Positions 18,234-27,181 of a stretch of DNA of 63,474 bases are shown here, piece by piece. The notes beneath the pieces were generated by a model, which had not been told where the DNA came from, did no database searches, and worked only from the letters and a program-made list of their open reading frames with translations. Each line of letters begins with the position of its first letter. The first letter of the stretch is position 1. Origin of the DNA: Gottfriedia endophytica (lineage in GTDB: Bacteria; Bacillota; Bacilli; Bacillales; Bacillaceae_G); contig NZ_JAGIYQ010000020.1 in the NCBI RefSeq assembly GCF_017814275.1, forward strand, positions 1-63,474. Direction: 5' to 3'. The translations under genes were made by a program, and so were the position numbers.

Positions 18234-18270
18234 AAAACCAGGGAATCTTATAAAGTCCCTGGTTTTTTTA
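18234..18270 (-). terminator. Terminator embedded in the yfhH 3' end
   Basis: AAAACCAGGGA / TCCCTGGTTTT forms a 10-bp stem. On the minus strand the first arm is the codons for the last residues KKPGTL of YfhH and the second arm follows the stop, then TTTTACTTTTG. Confidence 0.8.
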
Positions 18271-18574
18271 ATAATGAGATTGGAACTCCAATTTCTTCAT
18301 TACCTGTACTTTTTGTTCCCCATGCAAAAATACCATTCATATAAGTAATTGAAAATAATACGCCTGGCTCTTGAATCAATTCATAAACTTCATTTGCTTT
18401 AAAGTCTTCTGGATTTAATAAGTAGGCCTCTGCCATTGTTTTTTTTCGTAAAAGAACTTCTAATTCATTAATCATGTCCATTTGCTCTGCTTTAATTGCT
18501 TGAGCAGTTAATTCTTTAATTTCATCTAACAATTCTTGTTTTGTATAGTCACTATAACGTTTCGGAATTTGCAT
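18248..18574 (-). CDS. yfhH: YfhH family protein
   Basis: This 108-residue protein begins MQIPKRYSDYTKQELLDEI. It has an N-terminal helical hairpin (about 10-50) and a small beta domain (about 60-105) with the sequence VLFSITYMNGIFAWG, matching the DUF1811/YfhH family. The position after recX matches B. subtilis. The molecular role is unknown. Confidence 0.85.
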   Translation of the reverse strand: MQIPKRYSDYTKQELLDEIKELTAQAIKAEQMDMINELEVLLRKKTMAEAYLLNPEDFKANEVYELIQEPGVLFSITYMNGIFAWGTKSTGNEEIGVPISLLKKPGTL

Positions 18575-18664
18575 GTGATAGTCTCCCCTATTACCCTTTT
18601 CTTCAATCTTATTATACCAATTAAGGATACAAAACTAAAATGAGTTTGTATATTAAGCCTGCTA

Positions 18665-19480
18665 TTAATTTAATTGGTCATCTAACATATCTAATGCTCG
18701 ATCAATTAAATCAATCGAAAATCCTTTTCGAAAAAGTGCCGATTTCATTTTTTGTTTATATTCCCACTCACTAAATTTTTCATATTTTCTTTGAAGTTTT
18801 GTTGCATGCTGAAGTAAAGTTTGAAGTTCATCATCTTCGTCATTATCAAATTCCACTTCCTGCAATAAAATAGAAATAATATTTGAAGGATAGCCTTTTC
18901 GAGAGAGTAATTCTTCCAGTTTATTCTTCTTCTGTAATGTAGAATAACGGGAAAAAGCTGGTAATTTCTTTTCACATAGTCGAACAGCATGTTCAACTTG
19001 TTTCTCAGTAGAAAACTCTTTTAATTCTTTCTCTATTACTCCGTTAGAAATTCCTTTCATTTTTAATTCTTTTTGAATGATAATAGGTCCTTTTAAAGTT
19101 GTATTAATGCAAGTTCGTATATAACTTATCGTATATTGTTCTTCATTTAAGTACCCCTCGTCCTCTAGTCTTTGCAGTGTATTCCTAATAGCGTCCGGAC
19201 TTATTTCTAGTTTTTCTAAATTTAATTCTACTTCCTTTTTTGTTCTCATCATTCGTGAAAGGTATACAATACTAGTAAGATATGCTTTTCTTAATTGATC
19301 CGAATGTAAAATTTCTTCTATTTCATATTGTTCAATTTGTAATCCTTTTTTTAGGTTATGTTTAACTAACGTATCAGCATCAACGCTAAATGCAAATTCC
19401 TCTCCACCACCATCATCGGTATATACGTTAAATCGTTCTTTATTTACCTTCTGAACTTGAATTTTCGTTATAATAGTCAT
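18665..19480 (-). CDS. recX: RecA-regulating protein RecX
   Basis: The protein (271 aa) belongs to the long Bacillus RecX type, made of repeated three-helix units. Motifs such as AYLTSIVYLSRMMRTKKEVELNL and RLEDEGYLNEEQYTISYI are typical. RecX modulates RecA filaments in recombination and the SOS response. The start at 19480 follows GAGG with six-base spacing; a start four codons upstream is less likely. It is divergent from yfhF. Confidence 0.92.
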   Translation of the reverse strand: MTIITKIQVQKVNKERFNVYTDDGGGEEFAFSVDADTLVKHNLKKGLQIEQYEIEEILHSDQLRKAYLTSIVYLSRMMRTKKEVELNLEKLEISPDAIRNTLQRLEDEGYLNEEQYTISYIRTCINTTLKGPIIIQKELKMKGISNGVIEKELKEFSTEKQVEHAVRLCEKKLPAFSRYSTLQKKNKLEELLSRKGYPSNIISILLQEVEFDNDEDDELQTLLQHATKLQRKYEKFSEWEYKQKMKSALFRKGFSIDLIDRALDMLDDQLN

Positions 19481-19561
19481 AATGTACCTCATTAAATAAT
19501 TTATATTTTGAAATCACATTCTCACATATACTTTCATATAGTAGTAAAGGAGATGAAATGC

Positions 19562-20464
19562 ATGAATATACTTGTAACTGGTGGAACTGGTTTCATTGGT
19601 AAAGCCCTCGTTCAGCAATTAATTGCACTTGGAGCTACTTGTTATATCGTTACAAGGTCACCGAAAAAGTCAATAGACCCTTCTATCCATTATATAACAT
19701 GGGAAGCTATTAAGAATTTATCATTTACAACATCAATTGATGCTATATATAATTTAGCAGGAGAATCTATTAATAATCGTTGGACAAAAAAAAATAAAGA
19801 AAAGATTGTACAAAGTCGTTTGGAATCAACCCAAACTCTCATCTCTTGGTTGCAAAGACAAGCCCAAGCTCCTTTAGTTTTCATAAATGCCAGCGCAGTA
19901 GGGTATTACGGCACATCAACAAAAAATCCCTCTTCAGAAGATTCTATATCTACAAGCGAGGATTTTTTAGCCTCTACTGTAAAAAAATGGGAAGAATGTG
20001 CAAGTTTAGCAGAAACAATTGGAATTCGTACTGTTTATGCTCGTTTTGGTATTGTGCTTGATCGTTTTGGTGGTGCCTTACCTAAAATGCTTTTACCTTA
20101 TAAGCTTTTAATTGGTGGACCACTAGGACATGGGAATCAATGGATGTCTTGGATCCACCTTGACGATGCAGTAAATTTACTCATCCTTGCTTTAAAAGAC
20201 AATACAATTAATGGTCCATTAAATATAGTCGCACCATATCCAGTTACAATGGATGAATTTTCAAATATCCTTTCCAAAGTCATGCGTAAGTCAAATATTT
20301 TTCGTGTACCTAGTTTTGTCTTAAAACTATTTCTAGGAGAGATGAGTTTGCTAGTACTTGAGGGTCAAAAAGTAATCCCCAAAATAGCAAATGAAAAAAA
20401 CTTTGAATATAACTATCCAACATTAATAGAAGCATTAGACCAAATATTACCTCGTTACTCCTGA
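19562..20464 (+). CDS. yfhF: TIGR01777 family epimerase (YfhF)
   Basis: This SDR-fold protein (300 aa) has the NAD(P) motif GGTGFIG near the N-terminus, SAVGYYG and GGALPKMLLPYKL, and a C-terminal DUF1731 segment ending with NYPTLIEALDQIL. This matches the TIGR01777/SulA-like epimerases. The ATG at 19562 lies nine bases from AAAGGAG and is preferred over an overlapping upstream ATG. It belongs to the conserved recX-yfhF block. The substrate is unknown. Confidence 0.88.
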   Translation: MNILVTGGTGFIGKALVQQLIALGATCYIVTRSPKKSIDPSIHYITWEAIKNLSFTTSIDAIYNLAGESINNRWTKKNKEKIVQSRLESTQTLISWLQRQAQAPLVFINASAVGYYGTSTKNPSSEDSISTSEDFLASTVKKWEECASLAETIGIRTVYARFGIVLDRFGGALPKMLLPYKLLIGGPLGHGNQWMSWIHLDDAVNLLILALKDNTINGPLNIVAPYPVTMDEFSNILSKVMRKSNIFRVPSFVLKLFLGEMSLLVLEGQKVIPKIANEKNFEYNYPTLIEALDQILPRYS

Positions 20465-20475
20465 AAGGACACACA

Positions 20476-21603
20476 ATGAAATTATTATTTAAAAACGCAA
20501 CGATTTTTCCTATCACTTCAAACGTTCTTCATCACTCTGATTTACTAATTGAAAACGGAAAAATTAAAGAAATTAGTGACGACATTCAAATAATTGATGA
20601 TATGACAGTTATTGAATGTAACGGAAAACCGATATTACCGGGTTTCATAGATGTTCATACCCACTTAGGTTTATACGATGAAGGAACTGGTTGGGCAGGT
20701 AATGATGCAAATGAAACAATCGAAGTATTGACGCCTCATATCCGTTCACTTGATGGTATTCTTCCTCTTGATACAGCATTTGGCGATGCTAGAAAAAGTG
20801 GTATAACAACTGCTCATATTATGCCAGGAAGTGGAAATGTTATTGGCGGAACAACGTGTACAGTCAAAACATTTGGAACAAATATTAATAATATGATCAT
20901 ACAAGAACCAGCCGGATTAAAATTAGCACTTGGAGAAAATCCAAAACGTGTTCATAGCCACGGGAATTCAGATTCGATTACACGAATGGGTATAATGGGT
21001 ATGCTTCGTGAAGCTTTTTATGATGCGATGTATTCAAATAATCCTGAGTGTTTACGTGTGGCTCCTATCATTAAAGCATTAAAACGAGAAATTCCTGTCC
21101 GAATCCATGCTCATCGTGCTGATGATATTTTATCTGCTATTCGATTTGCGGATGAATTTAATTTAGATTTACGCATTGAACATTGTACAGAAGGACATTT
21201 AGTTGTGGATCATTTGAAGGATCGTAATTTACAGGTTTCTGTCGGTCCTACATTAACAAGAAGATCAAAAATCGAATTAAAAAATAAAACTTGGTCTACT
21301 TATCGTATTCTTGCTGAAAATGGTATCGATGTATCGATTACGACAGATCACCCGTATACACCGATTCAATACTTAAATATTTGTGCATCTATAGCTGTAC
21401 GAGAAGGACTTTCCGAACAAGATGCTCTAAAAGCGATTACGATCAATCCTGCTAAAAACCTGTACTTAGATCACAGAATTGGAAGTCTTGAAGTAGGAAA
21501 AGACGCAGATATGGTTTTATGGTCACACCACCCATTCCATTATATGGCAAAACCTTTAACAACTGTCATAGATGGAAGAATTGTGTATGATTATAGCGAA
21601 TAA
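20476..21603 (+). CDS. Amidohydrolase family protein
   Basis: This 375-residue metal-dependent hydrolase has the motif GFIDVHTHLG (about 59-68, first two metal His) and IRIEHC-type and IHAHRADD His segments. It also has the late Asp in TTDHPYTPIQ, and the small beta domain at both ends (GSLEVGKDADMVLW). It resembles imidazolonepropionase-like amidohydrolases, but the substrate is not predictable. It starts 11 bases after yfhF behind GAAAGGA, so probably the same transcript. Confidence 0.85.
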   Translation: MKLLFKNATIFPITSNVLHHSDLLIENGKIKEISDDIQIIDDMTVIECNGKPILPGFIDVHTHLGLYDEGTGWAGNDANETIEVLTPHIRSLDGILPLDTAFGDARKSGITTAHIMPGSGNVIGGTTCTVKTFGTNINNMIIQEPAGLKLALGENPKRVHSHGNSDSITRMGIMGMLREAFYDAMYSNNPECLRVAPIIKALKREIPVRIHAHRADDILSAIRFADEFNLDLRIEHCTEGHLVVDHLKDRNLQVSVGPTLTRRSKIELKNKTWSTYRILAENGIDVSITTDHPYTPIQYLNICASIAVREGLSEQDALKAITINPAKNLYLDHRIGSLEVGKDADMVLWSHHPFHYMAKPLTTVIDGRIVYDYSE

Positions 21604-21849
21604 AAATTGTTTTCAAATGCAGAAAAATGTTTTATCATTAAGTATATGGTTAAAGAATGGATGATTTCTGCTAATATATTACTACTTAAGCAGTAATTCC
21701 AATTATGATTTCTAGTAGAAACGACACGACATACATTACGAGTTTTAGCACTTTTACCAATTCGTTTCTTCGTGATTTTTCTTTGATCATTTAATGAAAA
21801 AACAACAAACAGATAGTTTTATACTATTCTCATATATGATTTACAAGAA

Positions 21850-21919
21850 CGGGAAAGGCAAATGGTGAGCCACCAGTAATCGCTGGTCCTAGTGGGTTCG
21901 ATTCCCACCCCGAAATTTT
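21850..21919 (+). ncRNA. tRNA-like fold in the GNAT leader
   Basis: The sequence can fold like a tRNA. It has a canonical T arm GTGGG-TTCGATT-CCCAC (21892-21908), a D arm GGC-AAATGGTGA-GCC with the GG pair in the loop, and a short anticodon-position hairpin CCAG-TAATCG-CTGG. The inner acceptor pairs are CGGG / CCCG. The anticodon loop is too short, only four acceptor pairs form and no CCA is encoded. It is thus either a decayed tRNA or a tRNA mimic, not a working tRNA gene. Confidence 0.5.
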
Positions 21920-21985
21920 AGAGTGTGACGTTTTTGATTTAAGTCTCATCAGAAGAGATTTTTGAGCTTATCTCAATACACTATT

Positions 21986-22077
21986 CAGAACAAGAGTACT
22001 AGGATGTATCCTCTCTTTGGTTCTGTACAAAATTTCGAGGGTGATCGACCTGTTATTCGCGCCCTCATTAAAGGAGG
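21986..22077 (+). promoter_or_regulatory. Possible attenuator in the GNAT leader
   Basis: A hairpin CAGAAC / GTTCTG (21986, 22020) with inner AGGAT / ATCCT pairs is followed by GAGGG (22037) and CCCTC (22062). CCTC in the latter can instead pair with GAGG of the ribosome binding site AAAGGAGG (22070-22077). The two pairings exclude each other, the layout of a translational switch. There is no stop codon in the GNAT frame across it. Confidence 0.45.
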
Positions 22078-22084
22078 AATAGCG

Positions 22085-22645
22085 ATGCTAAAACAGCGAG
22101 ATTTACTGGATTGTTCAATATTATTTGAACTAATGGTGCATCCGGATGTGTTTCCATTTGTTCGTAATAAAGCAAATTCCTACGAAGAATTTTTATTCAT
22201 TACGAAACAAGCAATTGAAGCTGAAGAACAAGGAAAGATGATTTCTAGAACAATACTAGATGAGTGGGGAAATCCGATTGGTTGTATTACTCTATATGAT
22301 GTTGAAGAAGGTTACGGCTTCTTAGGAACATGGCTTGGTAAGCCATACCACGGTCATGGATATAATAAGGCTGCTAAGGATGCTTTTTTCCATGAATTAT
22401 TTACAGAAAAAGGTATTGAATCAATCTTTATGCGAATTCGAAAAGTAAATAAACGATCTTTCTATGCTGCAAGTAAATTGCCTTATGCCGTACTTGCAAA
22501 CGAAACAAGAAAATGTGTTTATGACGAAATTAATCAAAATGAAGAAATCTATGATCTTTTTGAAATTACAAAAGATAATTATCTTCTTCATACATTACGA
22601 GACGATTACCAACAAGAAGATTTCTCACATTTAAAAGAAGCTTAA
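22085..22645 (+). CDS. GNAT family N-acetyltransferase
   Basis: This 186-residue protein has the GNAT fold. Strand-loop GNPIGCITLYDV, the acetyl-CoA loop in LGKPYHGHGYNKAAKDAFF and RIRKVNKRSFYAASKL place it near the RimJ/RimL type. The ATG at 22085 has an ideal AAAGGAGG seven bases upstream. The frame is open back to 21962, so an N-terminal extension of about 41 residues is possible. The acceptor substrate is unknown. A long structured leader precedes it. Confidence 0.85.
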   Translation: MLKQRDLLDCSILFELMVHPDVFPFVRNKANSYEEFLFITKQAIEAEEQGKMISRTILDEWGNPIGCITLYDVEEGYGFLGTWLGKPYHGHGYNKAAKDAFFHELFTEKGIESIFMRIRKVNKRSFYAASKLPYAVLANETRKCVYDEINQNEEIYDLFEITKDNYLLHTLRDDYQQEDFSHLKEA

Positions 22646-22758
22646 TTGATTAATCTATAGAAAAATTGGGAAACCTTTCTAATAAGCTAGACTTCAATCT
22701 GAGGATTTTTTTCCTCACTAACGACTGATTGAATAAATTCATTAGGAAGGTGAACAAT

Positions 22759-22881
22759 ATGAAAAAGAAAAAAGATAATCGTACAAAATCATATTTAACT
22801 TCAACACAGGAAGTTCTTTATTCCAAAGAATTTAAACAAGCTGATCGTGTAGCTGGTTATAAGCAAAATGGAATTGGATAA
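22759..22881 (+). CDS. yfhE: YfhE-like small protein
   Basis: This 40-residue basic protein starts with ATG behind GGAAGGTG. It carries the segment TSTQEVLYSKEFKQADRVAG, which fits the YfhE family of tiny Bacillus proteins. Its place after yfhF and the amidohydrolase agrees with the B. subtilis order. Its function is unknown. Confidence 0.75.
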   Translation: MKKKKDNRTKSYLTSTQEVLYSKEFKQADRVAGYKQNGIG

Positions 22882-23044
22882 CTTCCTTTTTTAATTTAAT
22901 CAAAAATAATTATTAAGAGGCATTTCTTCTGTTTGTTGAAGATGCCTTTTTATTATTGTCAGATTAAAGTATTAATCAATTTTTGCAGTTGATTATCATC
23001 TAGGACTTTAACAGAATCTTTTTTAAAACAACCTCTTTTAGAAA

Positions 23045-23267
23045 GGCTGTTTTCGTATACATTGTTGCTATTTTAGAATGCGTTAGTTAATTACAACTCC
23101 AGGATGCTCCCTTTCCTTGGGGCGTGAGCTGAGCCTCCTCGTCGCTAACGCTCCTGCGGGGTCTCAGCCTTCCCGCTATTCCCACAGGAGTCTCGCACCT
23201 TCCGTTGTAATTAACTTCTGTCTTTAAAGTTACAAATCTCAAAATTACCATTCTTTTAGAAAAGAGT
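23045..23267 (+). repeat. Family R repeat, copy R6 (subtype B)
   Basis: This copy has termini GGCTGTTTTCGTATACATTG and ATTCTTTTAGAAAAGAG and a subtype B core. The outer stem is longer than in other copies: AGTTAATTACAA pairs perfectly with TTGTAATTAACT, whereas most copies have AGTTGATT / AATCAACT. This is a compensatory change in the outer stem. Confidence 0.9.
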
Positions 23268-23766
23268 ATAAAATAATTCTCTAATCGTTCCTTATCCTTT
23301 TACCTAAAGTAAACTTTCTAATCATATCACTCGGACTATTCTTAACTCTATTGTATTCAATAAGTAAAAGATGTTTCCTTGGTAATTCTCGATAAGAAAG
23401 TATTAATATAACAGCTATTAAAAATAGAGTAATACAGAAAGAAATGTTACAATCAACACATACAAAAAACAGTATTACTTAAAATTGTTAAATATTTTCT
23501 TTTGAAATCAATTTATTTTCAAAAATCTCGTAACCACGAAAATAAATTATTCAATACAAGTTACGATTAAAACCCTCAAAAACATTGTCATTATACTCTA
23601 ATTAGCAAAAGATCCCTGTTATATTTCTAGTTAAATTCTGTACTATTTTCCAATAAAAAATAGGTCCTTATACAAGACATCTTTAGCAACTATATGTGAT
23701 AATAACAAATGAATTCATTAAGATAAAAATAACCGATTTCTGGATAAAGAAATAAAGGAGATTCAT
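23268..23766. other. AT-rich gap upstream of the MoxR gene
   Basis: This is about 500 bases of AT-rich DNA without a credible ORF, hairpin or repeat. It should contain the promoter of the MoxR-VWA pair but I cannot pick one out with confidence. Confidence 0.5.
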
Positions 23767-24660
23767 ATGAACCAACAATTTACACTTTCACCTGTCTTAA
23801 CTAAAAAATTAAACGAAATACAATTATTCAATCAACAAACAGTTTCAAATACAGATGAATTACTTATAGGAAGAAAACAATATGTTTCTCAAAACAAACA
23901 TATTCTTGAAGATGCTTTATCTGCTATATTGCTTGGTAAAAATATTTTATTAAAGGGCCCTACTGGAAGTGGAAAAACAGTTCTTGCTGAGACACTTTCT
24001 AAACTTCTTCATCAACCAATGCATAGTATTAACTGTTCTGTAGATCTAGATCTTGAAGGAATCGTTGGATATAACACAATCACATCAACTAATAATGGAT
24101 CAGAAGTTTCATTCGTTGATGGGCCACTTATTAAGGCAATGAAAAATGGACATATCTTGTATATCGACGAAATTAACATGGCAAAGCCTGAGACACTTCC
24201 ATTACTTCACGGTGCATTAGATTACCGTAAAATGATTACGAATCCTTTCACACAAGAAGTTGTTCGTGGTACTGATCAATTTAGAGTAATTGCTGCAATA
24301 AATGAGGGCTATGTAGGTACAAGTGAACTGAATGAAGCGTTAAAAAACCGATTTATTATTATTGATGTCCCTTATATCGAAGGAGATACATTATTTGAGT
24401 TATTGCAATCAGAATCTCTTCAAAAGGAAAAAGAAACATTGAAAAAATTCGCAGCATTTTCTAGTGATTTAATTCCTTTAGCATCTGAAGGAAGAATTAG
24501 TGAGGACGCAGCAAGTATTCGAGGTATTATCGATGCATGTGATTTATCTGTTCATATTCCAATTTTAAGAGCAATTGAACGAACAATTATTGCAAAACTA
24601 AATGATGAAATTGAACGTGAGACAGTTAGAGAGTTAGCAGAAAGCTATTTTGGATCTTGA
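23767..24660 (+). CDS. MoxR/NorQ-type AAA+ ATPase
   Basis: This 297-residue AAA+ ATPase has Walker A LKGPTGSGKTVLAE (about 61-74), Walker B ILYIDEINMAKPE, sensor 1 VIAAINEGYVG and an arginine finger region ALKNRFIIID. It belongs to the MoxR/NorQ/CbbQ branch, whose members remodel or load metals into partner enzymes together with a VWA protein. The VWA gene follows 18 bases later. It is comparable to B. subtilis yojN. The client enzyme is not encoded nearby. Confidence 0.9.
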   Translation: MNQQFTLSPVLTKKLNEIQLFNQQTVSNTDELLIGRKQYVSQNKHILEDALSAILLGKNILLKGPTGSGKTVLAETLSKLLHQPMHSINCSVDLDLEGIVGYNTITSTNNGSEVSFVDGPLIKAMKNGHILYIDEINMAKPETLPLLHGALDYRKMITNPFTQEVVRGTDQFRVIAAINEGYVGTSELNEALKNRFIIIDVPYIEGDTLFELLQSESLQKEKETLKKFAAFSSDLIPLASEGRISEDAASIRGIIDACDLSVHIPILRAIERTIIAKLNDEIERETVRELAESYFGS

Positions 24661-24678
24661 AAAGAGTGAAACTAACAA

Positions 24679-26559
24679 ATGAAACAAATCATATTTAATA
24701 ATAAAAAAATTGATACTTCTCTCTTTCTACAAATGGAAAACTTAGCTCTATCTTTAAGTAAAGAGCGAGAAGCCTTTCTTGAATTTGATTTTCAAGCGTA
24801 TTATGACAACGAAGAACAAAAAATAACAATTAGTCATTTTTGGGATACAAAAGAATTCCAAGAACAACTTGCTGGGCTGAAAACAGATGTTTATCTTAAA
24901 GCTTTAGGTAACAAACACTTATCAAATTTTGATGAATTTAAGAATATGTTACAAGAGTTACAGGATTTTCCGCTAAAAAGTTTTTTTACTCAACTATACG
25001 TTTTACTAGAGGACTTACGGTTAGAAGAACAGATCATTGGCCTAAGACCAGGTACAAAAAAATTGTTCGAAACTCGTCGTGCTGTTTATAGACATCATTT
25101 TGAATCTCAGCTTAAGGCAAATACAATTCGTAACTTTCCGACTGATCAGTTGTTTTGCTTAATCTATTTATCCTTAACTTCTTCGTCCATGACATATCAA
25201 ACTTCAGATTTACTGGACGAATTACTATCTATTTTATTTGCTGTTTATGAGGCTAAGTCGACTGAGGATATTTCCTCAATTGTTTTTCGGGTATCACAAA
25301 GACTAGGTAGTAGTCTAACGCAGGATATGATCAATATCTATTTTGGCTATTTACCATTAAATAAATTGTCGTCAAAAAACGAAAAACAATGTGAGGCAAA
25401 AAAATTAGCGAATGATGATGAACAAAGTGAAATTGAAGATCGTGATAGTGAGGATGAAAAGTTATCTACTTGGCATCGAGAAAGCAAAAATAATGACAAG
25501 GATGATAATTTTTTACGTTTTGAAGTTGAAAGTGGAACAAAGACCGGTATAAAAGCTAATTTCGCACGAGAACAAGAAGATTCTGATCAAGCAATCGGAA
25601 ATGCCTATGGATCATCTAAACAAAGTGAACAAAGACAATCCACTACAACGGACAATCCAGATCAAATGAATTCTCAAAACGGAAGTAACCAAAATCAATA
25701 TGGAAAATACAATAGTGGTGTTACGATAAACTACTTATCTACTCGTCCACAATTAATAGATGAAAAGAAACAATATAGTATTCTTTCTTCAATTGTTTCA
25801 AAAGATGTAAAAGAACTAAGAAAAACAATTGAAAAAACGATTGAATCTAAGAAAAATGCTCCATCAGATAAGTATTATGGTCGCCTTAACAAAAATTGGC
25901 TCCGTCTTTTTACAGAAGAAAAGCCTAAGCTTTTTTATAAAAAGAATACTGAATCAAAAGAGCTAGACATTGTCTTTTACCTATTAATTGATTGTTCCGG
26001 TTCAATGTATAACAAAATGGATGAAGTCAAAAAGAGTGTTGTACTCTTCCATGAAACATTAAAGCAATTAAAAATCACTCATAAAATCAGTGGTTTTTGG
26101 GAAGATGCTACAAATGCTACAAAAGAAAGCAAACCCAATATATTGCACACAGTTATTCCATTTTATCAATCTCTTCATCACTCAAGTGGACCAAATATTA
26201 TGCAACTCCATGAAGAAGAAGACAATCGAGATGGCCTTATGATTCGTATTGCTTCTGAAGAACTTTCTAAACGAAGTGAAAAACATAAATTTCTTCTAGT
26301 TTTTACAGATGGAGAGCCATCTGCATTAGATTATTTCCAAGATGGTATTATCGATACACACGAAGCAGTTAAACAAGCAAGAAAATATGGAATCGACGTT
26401 ATTGGAACATTTATCGAAGAGGATGAAATACAAGAAGAAACTTATCAATTAATGAAAAATATTTATCAACATCATTTTCTAGTAGCCGCTGGTGCTGAGG
26501 ATCTACGCTTAAAGTTAAAGCCCCTACTAAAAAAATTAATCGTAAGAAGTATAGTTTAA
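24679..26559 (+). CDS. VWA domain protein (NorD/YojO-like)
   Basis: The protein (626 aa) has an N-terminal helical part (1-220) and a long low-complexity polar linker (about 230-355) rich in Glu, Asp, Asn, Gln and Ser. A C-terminal von Willebrand A domain follows with the MIDAS motif DCSGSMYNK and FTDGEPSA. Such NorD/CobT-like proteins act with MoxR ATPases as chaperone pairs. It corresponds to B. subtilis yojO. No membrane segment is present. Confidence 0.87.
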   Translation: MKQIIFNNKKIDTSLFLQMENLALSLSKEREAFLEFDFQAYYDNEEQKITISHFWDTKEFQEQLAGLKTDVYLKALGNKHLSNFDEFKNMLQELQDFPLKSFFTQLYVLLEDLRLEEQIIGLRPGTKKLFETRRAVYRHHFESQLKANTIRNFPTDQLFCLIYLSLTSSSMTYQTSDLLDELLSILFAVYEAKSTEDISSIVFRVSQRLGSSLTQDMINIYFGYLPLNKLSSKNEKQCEAKKLANDDEQSEIEDRDSEDEKLSTWHRESKNNDKDDNFLRFEVESGTKTGIKANFAREQEDSDQAIGNAYGSSKQSEQRQSTTTDNPDQMNSQNGSNQNQYGKYNSGVTINYLSTRPQLIDEKKQYSILSSIVSKDVKELRKTIEKTIESKKNAPSDKYYGRLNKNWLRLFTEEKPKLFYKKNTESKELDIVFYLLIDCSGSMYNKMDEVKKSVVLFHETLKQLKITHKISGFWEDATNATKESKPNILHTVIPFYQSLHHSSGPNIMQLHEEEDNRDGLMIRIASEELSKRSEKHKFLLVFTDGEPSALDYFQDGIIDTHEAVKQARKYGIDVIGTFIEEDEIQEETYQLMKNIYQHHFLVAAGAEDLRLKLKPLLKKLIVRSIV

Positions 26560-26603
26560 TAACTTTGTCCATATAATGAATGAGTGAACTTTAAATAACC
26601 CTT

Positions 26604-26672
26604 AAAAAAGCCAAATCTCTTCAAAAAAGGTTTTTGTATTTATACATTACCTTTCATGAAGAGTGGCTTTTT
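26604..26672 (+). terminator. Terminator after the MoxR-VWA pair
   Basis: AAAAAGCCAAATCTCTTC pairs with GAAGAGTGGCTTTTT over a 30-base spacer that itself contains AAAGG / CCTTT. The second arm runs into a T stretch. Confidence 0.65.
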
Positions 26673-26780
26673 AAATGCAATTTCACGAATATTCTGTTTA
26701 AAACTCTTTGTCGTTATTTCTATTTCTTTCATGAAAATTAACAATTCTTGTCAGAATCTCTTGTCTCAAACTTTAACAAT

Positions 26781-26997
26781 TGCTCTTTTTTTAAAGATTT
26801 TGTTAAAACAAACTGTTGGTAAAAAGTTGATTGGAGCGGAAGGTGCGAGACTCCTGTGGGAGCAGCGGGACAGGTGAGACCCCGCAGGAGCGATAGCGAC
26901 GAGGAGGCTCACCGCCCGCCCCACGGAAAGCGAGCATCCTGGAGCGGAAATCAACTAATCGCATTCTTAAATAGCAACAATTTTTATAAAAATAGCT
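26781..26997 (-). repeat. Family R repeat, copy R7 (subtype A, reversed)
   Basis: It begins TGCTCTTTTTTTAAAGATTT and ends AATAGCAACAATTTTTATAA. The core is subtype A (GACAGGTGAGACC ... GAGGCTCACCGCCC) with outer arms AGTTGATT / AATCAACT. It lies in the gap before the LtaS-like gene. Confidence 0.9.
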
Positions 26998-27181
26998 TTA
27001 TCAATTCAATCATTTTAGTGATATTTGTCGAGAACTTTATTAAAGTAATCGCTATCATTCCTATTGATTTTTGAATTTAAAGAAGGTACGATAAATTTTG
27101 ACGACTTGAGCAGATACATTATTTTTTTGAGTTTAACTAGTAATAAATGCTAGTTTGTTTGTATTTAAGGGGGAAAAATTA

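Noticed and set aside
21850-21919. Functional tRNA gene or phage attachment site
   Set aside because: The anticodon loop is too short, only four acceptor pairs form and no CCA end exists. No integrase or phage gene lies nearby.
27155-27181. TTG start for the LtaS-like gene
   Set aside because: The ribosome site AAGGGGG lies after this TTG and before the ATG at 27182.
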